Assembly (NCBI GenBank): GCA_024304985.1
Contig: JAMWZC010000004.1
Location: forward strand, 248,001 to 312,000
DNA from: Paracoccaceae bacterium
GTDB taxonomy: Bacteria > Pseudomonadota > Alphaproteobacteria > Rhodobacterales > Rhodobacteraceae
Direction of reading: 5' to 3'
Length of the DNA: 64,000 bases
In this document: in pieces, positions 1 to 8,363 of the stretch
How the letters are laid out: every line of letters starts with the position of its first letter
Numbering within the stretch: the first letter of the stretch is position 1
Made by a program: the position numbers and the translations under genes
Notes under the pieces: model-generated
The model's database searches: none
Told to the model about the DNA's origin: nothing
Seen by the model: only the letters and a program-made list of their open reading frames with translations

Positions 1-755
1 GCCGAATAGGGGGCCAGAAACTGCATCGGCGCAGGGTCGGATGCGGTGGCGGCCACGACGATCGTGTATTTGATGGCGCCAGACTCTTCGAGTTTCTTCA
101 CCAGCTGCGCCACGGTCGAGCGCTTCTGCCCGATGGCGACATAGACGCAGTAGAGCTTCTTGCTCTCGTCGTCGCCAGCAGCCTCGTTATAGGATTTCTG
201 GTTCAGGATCGTGTCCAGAGCAATGGCGGTCTTGCCGGTCTGACGGTCACCGATGATCAGCTCGCGCTGGCCACGGCCAACGGGGATCATGGCGTCCACG
301 GATTTCAGGCCGGTCGCCATCGGCTCATGCACCGATTTGCGCGGGATGATGCCGGGGGCCTTCACGTCGGCGATGCCGCGCTTGGTGGTCTTGATCGGAC
401 CCTTGCCGTCCAGCGGGTTGCCCAGACCATCAACGACACGGCCCAGCAGTTCGTCGCCCACGGGCACGTCCACGATGGATTTGGTGCGCTTGACGGTGTC
501 GCCTTCCTTGATGTCGCGGTCCGAACCGAAGATCACGACGCCGACGTTGTCGGATTCAAGGTTGAGCGCCATCCCGCGGATACCGCCGGGGAATTCGACC
601 ATCTCGCCGGCCTGGACGTTGTCCAGACCGTAGACGCGGGCGATACCGTCACCGACGGACAGCACACGACCCACCTCGGCCACCTCGGCCTCCTGGCCGA
701 AGTTCTTGATCTGGTCCTTCAGGATCGCAGAAATTTCCGCTGCTTGGATACCCAT
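1..755 (-). CDS. atpA: F1 ATP synthase subunit alpha, N-terminal part (cut by window edge)
   Basis: Regulatory nucleotide-binding subunit of the F1 head of the H+-translocating ATP synthase, on the cytoplasmic side of the inner membrane. The visible 251 residues start [16 protein letters not shown] and run through the beta-barrel domain into the nucleotide-binding domain; the P-loop GDRQTGKTA is clear, followed by the conserved AIGQKRSTV segment. The ATG at 755 directly follows the atpH stop codon (TAA at 758-756), so the two genes are translationally linked in the usual order atpH-atpA; atpG, atpD and atpC should lie beyond the edge. Only the C-terminal half is missing, by window truncation. 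Identification is secure. Confidence 0.97.
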   Translation of the reverse strand, partial: MGIQAAEISAILKDQIKNFGQEAEVAEVGRVLSVGDGIARVYGLDNVQAGEMVEFPGGIRGMALNLESDNVGVVIFGSDRDIKEGDTVKRTKSIVDVPVGDELLGRVVDGLGNPLDGKGPIKTTKRGIADVKAPGIIPRKSVHEPMATGLKSVDAMIPVGRGQRELIIGDRQTGKTAIALDTILNQKSYNEAAGDDESKKLYCVYVAIGQKRSTVAQLVKKLEESGAIKYTIVVAATASDPAPMQFLAPYS

Positions 756-1322
756 TTATCCGACCTCTTTCATTGCATTCTGGAGGGAGTTGAGGCGCGA
801 TGCGATCGAGGTGTCGATCATCTTCGAGCCAACCTTGACGACTAGACCACCGATGAGGCTTTCATCGACGGCCGCTTTGATCTTGACAGTCTTGCCAGTA
901 CGACCCGCCAGCAGCTTGGCCAGCTTGTCGGATTGTGCCTTGGTCAGTGCCGTGGCGCTGGTCACTTCGGCGGTCACTTCGCCCTTGTCCTCGGCGATGA
1001 TCGCGCGCAGCGATGCGGCCAGTTGCGGCAGCACGAACAGCCGCCGCTTGGCGGCCATCAGCCCCAGCACATTGGTCATGGTGGGCGTCAGGCCCATTTT
1101 CTTGGCCAGTGCCGCCATGGCCGCGGCCTGCTCGTCGCGGCCATAGATCGGGCTCATGATCAGCGCGTTGAAATCGGCGCTGTCGGCCAGCGCGGATTCG
1201 AGTGCATCCAGATCGGCTTCGATCTTGGCGACGCTCTTGCTTTCTTTGGCCAGTTCAAACACGGCCGTGGCATAGCGTGCTGCAATGCCCGTGGAAATCG
1301 AAGCTGGTTCGGACACGTCCAC
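756..1322 (-). CDS. atpH: F1 ATP synthase subunit delta
   Basis: Peripheral-stalk subunit (OSCP homologue) joining the F1 head to the b subunits. It is 188 residues, the normal length. The N-terminal helical domain has the typical 'ARYATAVFELA' opening and the C-terminal half carries the family pattern around 'DESLIGGLVVKVGSKMIDTS'. The start is GTG at 1322; no in-frame ATG gives a better N-terminus, and GTG places the ARYA motif near residue 15 as in the family. It is the first gene of the operon, so the operon promoter should lie in 1323-1666. In Rhodobacterales the Fo genes are usually elsewhere, which fits their absence here. Confidence 0.95.
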   Translation of the reverse strand: MDVSEPASISTGIAARYATAVFELAKESKSVAKIEADLDALESALADSADFNALIMSPIYGRDEQAAAMAALAKKMGLTPTMTNVLGLMAAKRRLFVLPQLAASLRAIIAEDKGEVTAEVTSATALTKAQSDKLAKLLAGRTGKTVKIKAAVDESLIGGLVVKVGSKMIDTSIASRLNSLQNAMKEVG

Positions 1323-1666
1323 CCTTCCGATAGTTTGCCCCCGGCCTGTTCGAGGCGTGAAACGCCGCCGGAGAGGTTACCCTGCCTTGACGCGCGTCAA
1401 AGCATCAAAATCGGCGTGGGTGTAGCAGAGCCTTCCGGACCTAGCAACCTGCTATAGACTCCAGAGGCTATGCATAATTATGTTACTTTTCATAAGCTTA
1501 CCACAGGTGCGGCGGTTTGCTCATGAATCAGGCGAAAAAAATTCCCGCTTTTGGGCGTTCAAATCGGAATCCTTGCCCCGAAACAGGGCGGCGCATCGGG
1601 CCATGGGGGGCGAATACGTTAACGCTATCACCGCGCGGCGGGGCCTGATCGGACCGAAACCGGGTC
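1323..1666. other. Non-coding stretch upstream of the atp operon
   Basis: This 344-bp gap separates the atpH start from the methyltransferase stop; both genes are on the minus strand. I see no convincing ORF. It holds a small hairpin (GGCGT-gaa-ACGCC, 1354-1366) in the presumed atp leader and an AT-rich island at about 1450-1510, unusual in this GC-rich DNA, containing a 10-bp palindrome CATAATTATG (1473-1482). The island is the most likely place for the atp promoter, but I cannot fix -35 and -10 boxes. Confidence 0.4.
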
Positions 1667-2419
1667 TCATGCGGGTTTGGCCTCGGGGGTGGGGCTGCCC
1701 AAACCGTCCAGCACATTGAGAGGGCGGCGCACCGCCTCGCGCAGGCCCGGACCCGGCGCGGCATGCACGCGTTTGGTCGCCTCGACCATCAGCACGCCGC
1801 CGGCCAGCACCATCGACAGGCGCAGGCCCATGCCTTCCCAGACATTGGCGGTCTTGCGCCAGAAGCGCTTGTCCGAGGGCGGCTGATAGAGCGTGGTGAC
1901 ATGCCGTTCGGGCAGAAAGGCATGGCGGCGCAACTGCGCCTCCAACTGGCGCAGCGTATAGGGTCGACCATAGCCGAAGGGTGTGGCGTCCGACCGCGAC
2001 CACAGCCCGGCGCGGTTGGGCACGATGAAAAGGGCACTTCCCCCCGGCCCCAGCACGCGGAAACATTCCTCCAGCAGCGCCGAGGGCTGTTCGGATGTCT
2101 CAAGCCCGTGCATCAGCACCAGCTTGTCCACATGGCCGGTGTCGATGGGCCATGCCGTTTCCTCGCACAGGACCGACACGTTCGGCATGCCCGCAGGCCA
2201 TGGCATCACTCCCTGCGGCCCCGGCATCAGCCCAATCACCCGGCGCGCATCCGCCAGATAGGGGCGCAGCAAGGGCACGGCAAAACCGAAGCCGACGACG
2301 GTCTGCCCCTTGGCCTCGGGCCACATGCGCAGCACCTGATCGCGCACGGCCTTCTGCGCGGCACGGCCCAGCGTGCTGCGGTAATAGAAGTTGCGCAAAT
2401 CCTGCACATCAAGATGCAT
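1667..2419 (-). CDS. Class I SAM-dependent methyltransferase
   Basis: A 250-residue soluble protein with a Rossmann-type methyltransferase fold. The glycine-rich motif I is '[11 protein letters not shown]' near residue 41; the acidic loop after strand 2 is weak, but the later '[19 protein letters not shown]' is the classic motif of UbiE/SmtA-like methyltransferases (strand 5 region, about 115-135). The C-terminal 100 residues are basic and Pro-rich without a recognised domain. It is divergent from gloB (start codons about 63 bp apart). The substrate cannot be read from the sequence; the gloB neighbour hints at small-molecule rather than rRNA methylation, but this is only context. Confidence 0.8.
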   Translation of the reverse strand: MHLDVQDLRNFYYRSTLGRAAQKAVRDQVLRMWPEAKGQTVVGFGFAVPLLRPYLADARRVIGLMPGPQGVMPWPAGMPNVSVLCEETAWPIDTGHVDKLVLMHGLETSEQPSALLEECFRVLGPGGSALFIVPNRAGLWSRSDATPFGYGRPYTLRQLEAQLRRHAFLPERHVTTLYQPPSDKRFWRKTANVWEGMGLRLSMVLAGGVLMVEATKRVHAAPGPGLREAVRRPLNVLDGLGSPTPEAKPA

Positions 2420-2482
2420 TGCGGTCCGCCTCCGGTTCCGCCACTCTAGAGGGCCACCTTACCAAGCAAAAGATGAAACGCC

Positions 2483-3250
2483 ATGCCCCTTGAGATCGTG
2501 ACCATTCCCTGCCTCAAGGACAATTACGCCTTTCTGGCCCATGACCGGGCCACAGGCCAGACCGCCGTGGTCGATGTCCCCGAGGCCGCCCCCATCGCCG
2601 CCGCCCTGGCACAGCGCGGCTGGCGCCTGACCCATGTTCTGCTGACACATCACCACTGGGATCATGTGGACGGTCTGGCCGCCCTGCTGGCCGACCACCC
2701 CGCAACGGTGATCGGGGCCGCCGCCGATGCCCACCGCCTGCCGCCGCTGGACGTGGCCGTGGCCGAGGGCGATACGATCACCATCGGGTCGGATAAGGGC
2801 CATGTGATCGACGTGTCGGGCCATACGCTGGGCCATGTCGCCTTTCATTTCCCGGCCTCATCCGTCGTCTTTACCGCAGACAGCCTGATGGCGATGGGCT
2901 GCGGGCGGCTGTTCGAGGGCACGCCTGCACAGATGTATGCGAGCCTTGCCAAACTGGCGGCCTTGCCCGACGAAACGCTGGTCTGTTCGGGGCATGAATA
3001 CACCGCATCGAACGCGAAATTCGCACTGACCATTGAACCGGGAAATGCCGCGCTTATCTCTCGCATAGAAAAGATCGAAACCGCGCGCGCGCAGGGTCGC
3101 CCGACCGTGCCATCCCTTTTGTCGACAGAGCGCGCCACCAACCCGTTCCTGCGTTCCGATAGCCCTGAAATACAGGCAAAACTCGGCCTGACAGGGGCAG
3201 ACCCGGTTGCCGTTTTCACCGAGGTCCGCCGCCGCAAGGACAGCTTCTGA
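2483..3250 (+). CDS. gloB: Hydroxyacylglutathione hydrolase (glyoxalase II)
   Basis: Hydrolyses S-D-lactoylglutathione to D-lactate and glutathione, the second step of cytosolic methylglyoxal detoxification. It is a metallo-beta-lactamase fold enzyme of 255 residues, the usual length. The binuclear metal motif HxHxDH is present as HHHWDH at residues 56-61; further ligands are expected in 'SGHTLGHV' (about 113), 'FTADSLM' (about 132) and 'SGHEYT' (about 171). The C-terminal 'PTVPSLLSTERATNPFLR' is the HAGH C-terminal domain that binds glutathione. It starts MPLEIVTIPCLKDNYAF, matching the family N-terminus. clpA follows after a 161-bp gap. Confidence 0.95.
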   Translation: MPLEIVTIPCLKDNYAFLAHDRATGQTAVVDVPEAAPIAAALAQRGWRLTHVLLTHHHWDHVDGLAALLADHPATVIGAAADAHRLPPLDVAVAEGDTITIGSDKGHVIDVSGHTLGHVAFHFPASSVVFTADSLMAMGCGRLFEGTPAQMYASLAKLAALPDETLVCSGHEYTASNAKFALTIEPGNAALISRIEKIETARAQGRPTVPSLLSTERATNPFLRSDSPEIQAKLGLTGADPVAVFTEVRRRKDSF

Positions 3251-3366
3251 TGCTGAAACCTCACGCATCCGGAACACGACGAACAAAATGTGACCGTCGG
3301 GCCAAAGAAAAAACTTGAAGACCGCCCGATATAGACCACACTTTAACAGTATGAGGCCACGTTTGA

Positions 3367-3382
3367 CGCGGGACACCCCGCG
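3367..3382 (+). other. Leader hairpin upstream of clpA
   Basis: A perfect 6-bp stem CGCGGG / CCCGCG with loop ACAC lies about 30 bp before the clpA start. There is no T-run, so it is not an intrinsic terminator. It may stabilise the leader, or it may be chance in GC-rich DNA. Confidence 0.3.
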
Positions 3383-3411
3383 ACAGACCCAGATACAAGA
3401 GGAGCACAGCC

Positions 3412-5742
3412 GTGCCTTCATTCTCGACCACGCTCGAACAGGCAATCCACGCGGCACTGGCACTGGCCAATGCGCGCAAACATGAATTCGCAACGCTCGA
3501 GCACCTTCTTCTCGCGTTGATCGACGAACCCGATGCGAACCGCGTGATGAAGGCCTGTTCGGTCGATACCGACGACTTGCGCAACACGCTGGTGGAATTC
3601 ATCGACGATGATCTGTCAAACCTCGTGACGGATATCGACGGCTCGGAAGCGGTGCCCACGGCGGCGTTTCAGCGGGTGATCCAGCGCGCGGCGATCCATG
3701 TGCAATCCTCGGGCCGGACTGAGGTGACGGGGGCCAATGTCCTTGTCGCGATCTTTGCCGAGCGCGAAAGCAACGCCGCCTATTTCCTGCAGGAGCAGGA
3801 GATGACGCGCTATGACGCGGTGAATTTCATCGCCCATGGTGTGGCCAAGGACCCCGCTTACGGCGAGGCGCGCCCCGTGACGGGCGCCACCGAGGCGGAG
3901 GAGACGAGTTCGACCAGCACGTCGTCCGAAGCGACCGACCAGAAGGAATCCGCGCTGGGCAAATATTGCGTGGACCTGAATGCCAAAGCGTTCAAGGGCG
4001 ATGTCGATCCGCTGATCGGCCGCGCGTCCGAGGTGGAGCGGTGCATTCAGGTGCTGTGCCGCCGCCGCAAGAACAACCCGCTTCTGGTGGGTGATCCCGG
4101 CGTGGGCAAGACCGCCATCGCCGAAGGTCTGGCGCGCAAGATCGTGAAGGGCGAAACGCCCGAGGTTCTGTCGAAAACCACAATTTTCAGCCTTGATATG
4201 GGCGCGCTGCTGGCGGGCACCCGCTATCGCGGCGATTTCGAGGAGCGTCTGAAAGCCGTGGTCAACGAGCTTGAGGCGCATCCCGATGCGGTTCTGTTCA
4301 TCGACGAGATTCATACCGTGATCGGGGCTGGGGCCACGTCTGGCGGGGCAATGGATGCGTCCAACCTGCTGAAACCCGCGTTGCAGGGCGGCAAGCTGCG
4401 CTGCATGGGATCGACCACCTACAAGGAGTTCCGTCAGCATTTCGAGAAGGACCGCGCCCTGTCGCGCCGGTTCCAGAAGATCGACGTGAACGAGCCCACC
4501 GTGGATGACACCGTGAAGATCCTTCAGGGGTTGAAGCCCTATTTCGAGGAGCATCACTCGGTCCGTTACACGGCCGATGCGATCAAATCGGCGGTGGAGC
4601 TGAGCGCGCGTTACATCAACGACCGCAAGCTGCCCGACAAGGCGATCGACGTGATCGACGAAGCCGGGGCCGCCCAGCATCTGGTGGCGGAATCGAAGCG
4701 TCGCAAGACGATTGGTGCCAAGGAGATCGAGGCTGTGGTGGCAAAGATCGCCCGCATTCCGCCGAAGAACGTCTCCAAGGACGATGCCGAGGTGTTGAAG
4801 GATCTGGAAAAGACCCTCAAGCGGGTGGTGTTCGGGCAGGACGCGGCCATCGTGGCCCTGTCGAGCGCGATCAAACTGGCCCGCGCGGGTCTGCGCGAGC
4901 CGGAAAAGCCCATCGGCAACTACCTGTTCGCGGGTCCCACGGGTGTGGGCAAGACCGAGGTGGCCAAGCAGCTGGCGGACACGCTGGGTGTGGAACTGCT
5001 GCGCTTCGACATGTCCGAATACATGGAGAAACACGCGGTATCGCGCCTGATCGGTGCCCCTCCGGGCTATGTCGGGTTCGATCAGGGCGGGCTTCTGACC
5101 GATGGCGTCGATCAGCATCCGCATTGCGTGCTGCTGCTGGACGAGATCGAGAAGGCGCATCCGGACGTGTTCAACATCCTGTTGCAGGTGATGGATCACG
5201 GCACGCTGACCGACCATAACGGGCGCAAGGTGGATTTCCGCAATGTGATCCTGATCATGACCTCGAACGCAGGCGCATCCGACATGGCCAAGGCCGCCAT
5301 CGGCTTCGGGCGCGACCGCCGCACGGGCGAGGATACGGCGGCGATCGAACGGACGTTCACGCCCGAGTTCCGCAACCGTCTGGACGCGGTCATCAGTTTC
5401 GGCGCGCTGCCGAAAGAGGTGATCATGCAGGTCGTCGAGAAGTTCGTGCTGCAACTGGAAGCGCAGCTGATGGACCGTAACGTTCACATCGAACTGACCA
5501 AGCCCGCCGCCGAATGGCTGGCCGACAAGGGCTATGACGAGAAGATGGGCGCGCGTCCGCTGGGTCGCGTGATACAGGAGCACATCAAGAAGCCGCTGGC
5601 CGAGGAACTGCTGTTCGGCAAGCTGACCAAGGGCGGTCTGGTGCGCGTCGGCCTGAAAAACGGCGAGATCGACCTGCATGTGGTCGGACCGGAACAGGCC
5701 CGTCTGTCGGGCAACAAACCGCCGCTGCTGACCGCCGACTGA
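3412..5742 (+). CDS. clpA: ATP-dependent Clp protease ATP-binding subunit ClpA
   Basis: AAA+ unfoldase that feeds substrates to ClpP in the cytosol. The 776-residue protein has the N-terminal repeat domain (1-145), an acidic Ser/Thr/Glu-rich linker (about 160-185), AAA module D1 with Walker A GDPGVGKT near residue 227 and Walker B 'VLFIDEIHT', and AAA module D2 with GPTGVGKT near residue 507. The ClpP-docking loop is seen as 'AAIGFGRD' near 627. The start is GTG at 3412 behind a good AGAGGAG ribosome site. The adaptor gene clpS, often just upstream of clpA in other proteobacteria, is not in this window. The stop codon overlaps the next gene's start (TGATG). Confidence 0.96.
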   Translation: MPSFSTTLEQAIHAALALANARKHEFATLEHLLLALIDEPDANRVMKACSVDTDDLRNTLVEFIDDDLSNLVTDIDGSEAVPTAAFQRVIQRAAIHVQSSGRTEVTGANVLVAIFAERESNAAYFLQEQEMTRYDAVNFIAHGVAKDPAYGEARPVTGATEAEETSSTSTSSEATDQKESALGKYCVDLNAKAFKGDVDPLIGRASEVERCIQVLCRRRKNNPLLVGDPGVGKTAIAEGLARKIVKGETPEVLSKTTIFSLDMGALLAGTRYRGDFEERLKAVVNELEAHPDAVLFIDEIHTVIGAGATSGGAMDASNLLKPALQGGKLRCMGSTTYKEFRQHFEKDRALSRRFQKIDVNEPTVDDTVKILQGLKPYFEEHHSVRYTADAIKSAVELSARYINDRKLPDKAIDVIDEAGAAQHLVAESKRRKTIGAKEIEAVVAKIARIPPKNVSKDDAEVLKDLEKTLKRVVFGQDAAIVALSSAIKLARAGLREPEKPIGNYLFAGPTGVGKTEVAKQLADTLGVELLRFDMSEYMEKHAVSRLIGAPPGYVGFDQGGLLTDGVDQHPHCVLLLDEIEKAHPDVFNILLQVMDHGTLTDHNGRKVDFRNVILIMTSNAGASDMAKAAIGFGRDRRTGEDTAAIERTFTPEFRNRLDAVISFGALPKEVIMQVVEKFVLQLEAQLMDRNVHIELTKPAAEWLADKGYDEKMGARPLGRVIQEHIKKPLAEELLFGKLTKGGLVRVGLKNGEIDLHVVGPEQARLSGNKPPLLTAD

Positions 5743-6704
5743 TGCGGGCAGCCTGGCTGCTGACACTGATGACCTCTGCGCTGCCTGCCAGCGCAGAGGT
5801 TTTTCTTTTGGGCCAGCCCATCGACTGCGTCTTGGGGCAGGACTGTTTCATCCAGCAATACATGGATCATGATCCCGGCCCGGATGCGACGGATTTCACC
5901 TGCAACGGGCTGAGCTACGACACCCATACGGGCACCGATTTCGGCCTGCCATCGTTGGTGGCGATGCAGGCCGGTGTCGCGGTTCTGGCTGCGGCCGCCG
6001 GGACGGTCACGGCCCTGCGCGACGGGATGCCCGACACAGGACTGTCCCCCGAGACCGCCGCCCGGATCGACGGGCGCGAATGCGGGAATGGCGTTGTGAT
6101 CCAGCATGAGGATGGCTGGCAGACGCAATATTGCCATCTGAAACAGGGGTCCGTCGCGGTGCGTCAGGGCCAGCAGGTTGCGGCGGGGGACAGGCTGGGA
6201 CTGGTGGGACTGTCCGGCAATACCGCGTTTCCCCATCTCCATCTGTCGCTGCGCCGCAACGGGCAGGCGGTCGATCCCTTTGATCCTGACGGTCAGATCA
6301 CCTGCGGCGCGCCTGATCCGCAGACGCTGTGGTCGCCGCCCATCGCCTATGCCCCCGGCGGGCTGCTGGGGGCGGGTTTCGCGACAGCCGTTCCTGATTT
6401 CGACGCGATCAAGGCGGGCACCGCGTCCGAGGTCATCACCCCGGTTTCCCCGGCGATGGTGGTTTGGGGACATGCCTTTGGCGGGCGTATGGGTGACGTT
6501 TTGCGCATCACCCTGTCAGGGCCAGAGGGTTTGATCACAGACCATAGCGACCGGCTGGACAAGGAGCAGGCGCAGTTCTTCCGCGCCGCCGGGCGACGGA
6601 TGCGCGCGGGCGGCTGGCCGCCGGGCACCTATCGCGCGCTGATCAGCCTGTGGCGTGACGGGCAGATGATCGACACGCAACTGATCACGATGGAGATCGA
6701 GTGA
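5742..6704 (+). CDS. Secreted M23-family metallopeptidase
   Basis: A LytM-type peptidoglycan endopeptidase or inactive relative, exported by a signal peptide (cleavage after ...LPASA, residue about 18). It is 320 residues. The zinc motifs are HTGTD (H62, D66) and HLH near 166-168, so the classical HxxxD / HxH ligand set appears complete. A C-terminal beta-rich extension (about 210-320) follows the LytM domain. The ATG overlaps the clpA stop by one base (TGATG), indicating translational coupling. The codons of its signal peptide form an excellent intrinsic terminator (separate entry), so its expression probably depends on how well ribosomes enter from clpA. Confidence 0.88.
   Translation: MRAAWLLTLMTSALPASAEVFLLGQPIDCVLGQDCFIQQYMDHDPGPDATDFTCNGLSYDTHTGTDFGLPSLVAMQAGVAVLAAAAGTVTALRDGMPDTGLSPETAARIDGRECGNGVVIQHEDGWQTQYCHLKQGSVAVRQGQQVAAGDRLGLVGLSGNTAFPHLHLSLRRNGQAVDPFDPDGQITCGAPDPQTLWSPPIAYAPGGLLGAGFATAVPDFDAIKAGTASEVITPVSPAMVVWGHAFGGRMGDVLRITLSGPEGLITDHSDRLDKEQAQFFRAAGRRMRAGGWPPGTYRALISLWRDGQMIDTQLITMEIE
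5772..5809 (+). terminator. Intrinsic terminator inside the M23 peptidase signal-peptide codons
   Basis: A perfect 12-bp stem (5772-5783 with 5789-5800, arms ACCTCTGCGCTG and CAGCGCAGAGGT), 5-nt loop, followed at once by TTTTCTTTT (5801-5809). It lies 30 bp inside the coding sequence and encodes the end of the signal peptide and the first mature residues. By structure it should terminate clpA transcripts unless ribosomes translating the M23 gene cover it. Confidence 0.75.
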
Positions 6705-6716
6705 TCCATTCGCTGA

Positions 6717-8360
6717 TCATTTCTCGGTGAATTTCAGTTCGATCCGGCGGTTCTGCGCGCGGGCTTCTTCGGTGTCGGCGGTGTTGACGGGGTTGTATTC
6801 GCCAAAGCCGTTGGCGCTGAGCCGGTTGGGCGGGATACCGAGCGAGCCGGACATATAGCGCACCACCGACAGGGCGCGGGCCTGTGACAATTCCCAGTTG
6901 TCGGCGAATTCGCCCAGCCCTGACAGTGGCACGTTGTCGGTATGCCCATTCACCTGGATCACCCAGTCGATTCCTTCGGGGATCTCATCGGCCACGGTCT
7001 GAAGGATCGAGGCCACCTTCGCCACCTCGCCCTGTCCTGCCGCTGAGAGGGTGGCGCTGCCCGGCGGGAAGAGCACCTCGGAGGCAAAGACGAAGCGGTC
7101 GCCCACGACCTGCACGCCGGGTTGATTGCCCAGAAGATCGCGCAGGCGACCAAAGAATTCAGAGCGGTATTTCTGCAAATCCTGCGCCTCGGCCTCAAGA
7201 CGCAGGCGTTCCGCCTCCTCAAGCTGACGCCGCCGCCGTTCCTCGGCCGCCGCACGAGCCAGCGCCGCGTTCAGATCAGAACCAAGGGACTGCACCTGAA
7301 TCGAGGCGGCGGATTCGCGTTCCTTGCTGTCATCCAGAAGCGCCTGCAACTGCCCCAACTGGTTGCGCAGTGCGGCCACCTGTTGGTTCAGCAGGGCCTG
7401 CGCCCGCTGCGCTTCGGTGGATTTGTCCTTCTCTTCGGCCAGCAAGCGCTGCGCCTGCGCCAGAAGGGCGGCTTCGCGTTCGGCCTCGCTCATCTGCGCG
7501 CCAAGCTGCGCTTGCAGATCGTCCCGCGCGGCTTCGGCGGCGGCCAGCAGGGTCAATGTCTCTTCGGCGCGGGCGCGCTGTTCTTCCAGCGCCAGCGTCA
7601 TCGCGGTCAACTCACTGTCCGCATTCTGCAACCTGTCGCGCAACGCGGCGGCGGCGGCCGCCTCGGCCAGCCGCGCGGCCTCTTCCTCGGACAGTTGCTC
7701 TTCGAGCGTGGTGACCTGTCCGGTCAATGCCTGCACCTGTTCTTGCGCCTCGGCCTGTTCGGCCCGCAGATCGGCGATCAGCGCCTCAAGCGCCTCGCGC
7801 CGGGCCGCGGCCAGTCGGGCGGCCTCGACGCCAGCGTCGATTTCGGAGCGTGCCTGTGCCAGCGCAAGGTTGAGCGCCTCCTGCTCGGACAGAAGGCGAC
7901 CTTGCTCGGCCTCCAGTTCCGCCACCGTGCCCAGCGCCGTGTCCCGCTCGGACAGAAGGGCCGCAACCTGCGCCTCGAAGGCGGTGATCCGGGTCTCGGC
8001 TGCCTCGAGCGCGGCCAGCCCCGCGTCACGTTCACCGCGCAAGGACAGGATCAAGGCTTCCTGCTGTGCGATCTGGTCGCGGGCGTCCCCCAGTGTCGCG
8101 TCCAACTCGCCCAGGCGCGTGGTCAGATCGGCGCTGCGGCGCTGTTCCAGACCCAGCGCCTGCGCCAATGCGGCCACTTCGGCCCCCAGGGCATCCAGTT
8201 CCGTCGCCTGCCCGCTGATCGTCTCGCGCAGCACGAATTGCACCACCATGAAGATGGTCAGCACGAACATCAGCACCAGCAAAAGCCCGGTCATCGCATC
8301 CACGAAACCCGGCCAGATCGAGGCCTGAAACCGTTGCCCGGTGCGCCGCGACAGGGCCAT
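6717..8360 (-). CDS. MotB/OmpA-like inner-membrane protein with long coiled coil
   Basis: A 547-residue protein with three parts: one N-terminal membrane helix (about 20-46) carrying the motif 'FVDAMTG' with D21, placed like the ion-binding aspartate of MotB/TolR/ExbD; a very long Ala/Glu/Gln/Leu-rich coiled coil (about 55-395); and a C-terminal OmpA peptidoglycan-binding domain (about 405-547) with 'NGHTDNVPL' and 'NWELSQARA'. By family it should be the stator-type partner of the MotA-like protein encoded 3 bp upstream, using ion flow to exert force across the periplasm. It is too long for a flagellar MotB and lies outside any flagellar locus. Partner and load are unknown. Confidence 0.85.
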   Translation of the reverse strand: MALSRRTGQRFQASIWPGFVDAMTGLLLVLMFVLTIFMVVQFVLRETISGQATELDALGAEVAALAQALGLEQRRSADLTTRLGELDATLGDARDQIAQQEALILSLRGERDAGLAALEAAETRITAFEAQVAALLSERDTALGTVAELEAEQGRLLSEQEALNLALAQARSEIDAGVEAARLAAARREALEALIADLRAEQAEAQEQVQALTGQVTTLEEQLSEEEAARLAEAAAAAALRDRLQNADSELTAMTLALEEQRARAEETLTLLAAAEAARDDLQAQLGAQMSEAEREAALLAQAQRLLAEEKDKSTEAQRAQALLNQQVAALRNQLGQLQALLDDSKERESAASIQVQSLGSDLNAALARAAAEERRRRQLEEAERLRLEAEAQDLQKYRSEFFGRLRDLLGNQPGVQVVGDRFVFASEVLFPPGSATLSAAGQGEVAKVASILQTVADEIPEGIDWVIQVNGHTDNVPLSGLGEFADNWELSQARALSVVRYMSGSLGIPPNRLSANGFGEYNPVNTADTEEARAQNRRIELKFTEK

Positions 8361-8363
8361 GGA

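Noticed and set aside
3616-5766. Long antisense ORF (716 codons) opposite clpA
   Set aside because: It is the mirror of a GC-rich coding sequence, rich in His/Arg/Gln, without a ribosome site or recognisable domain; clpA is certain on the other strand.
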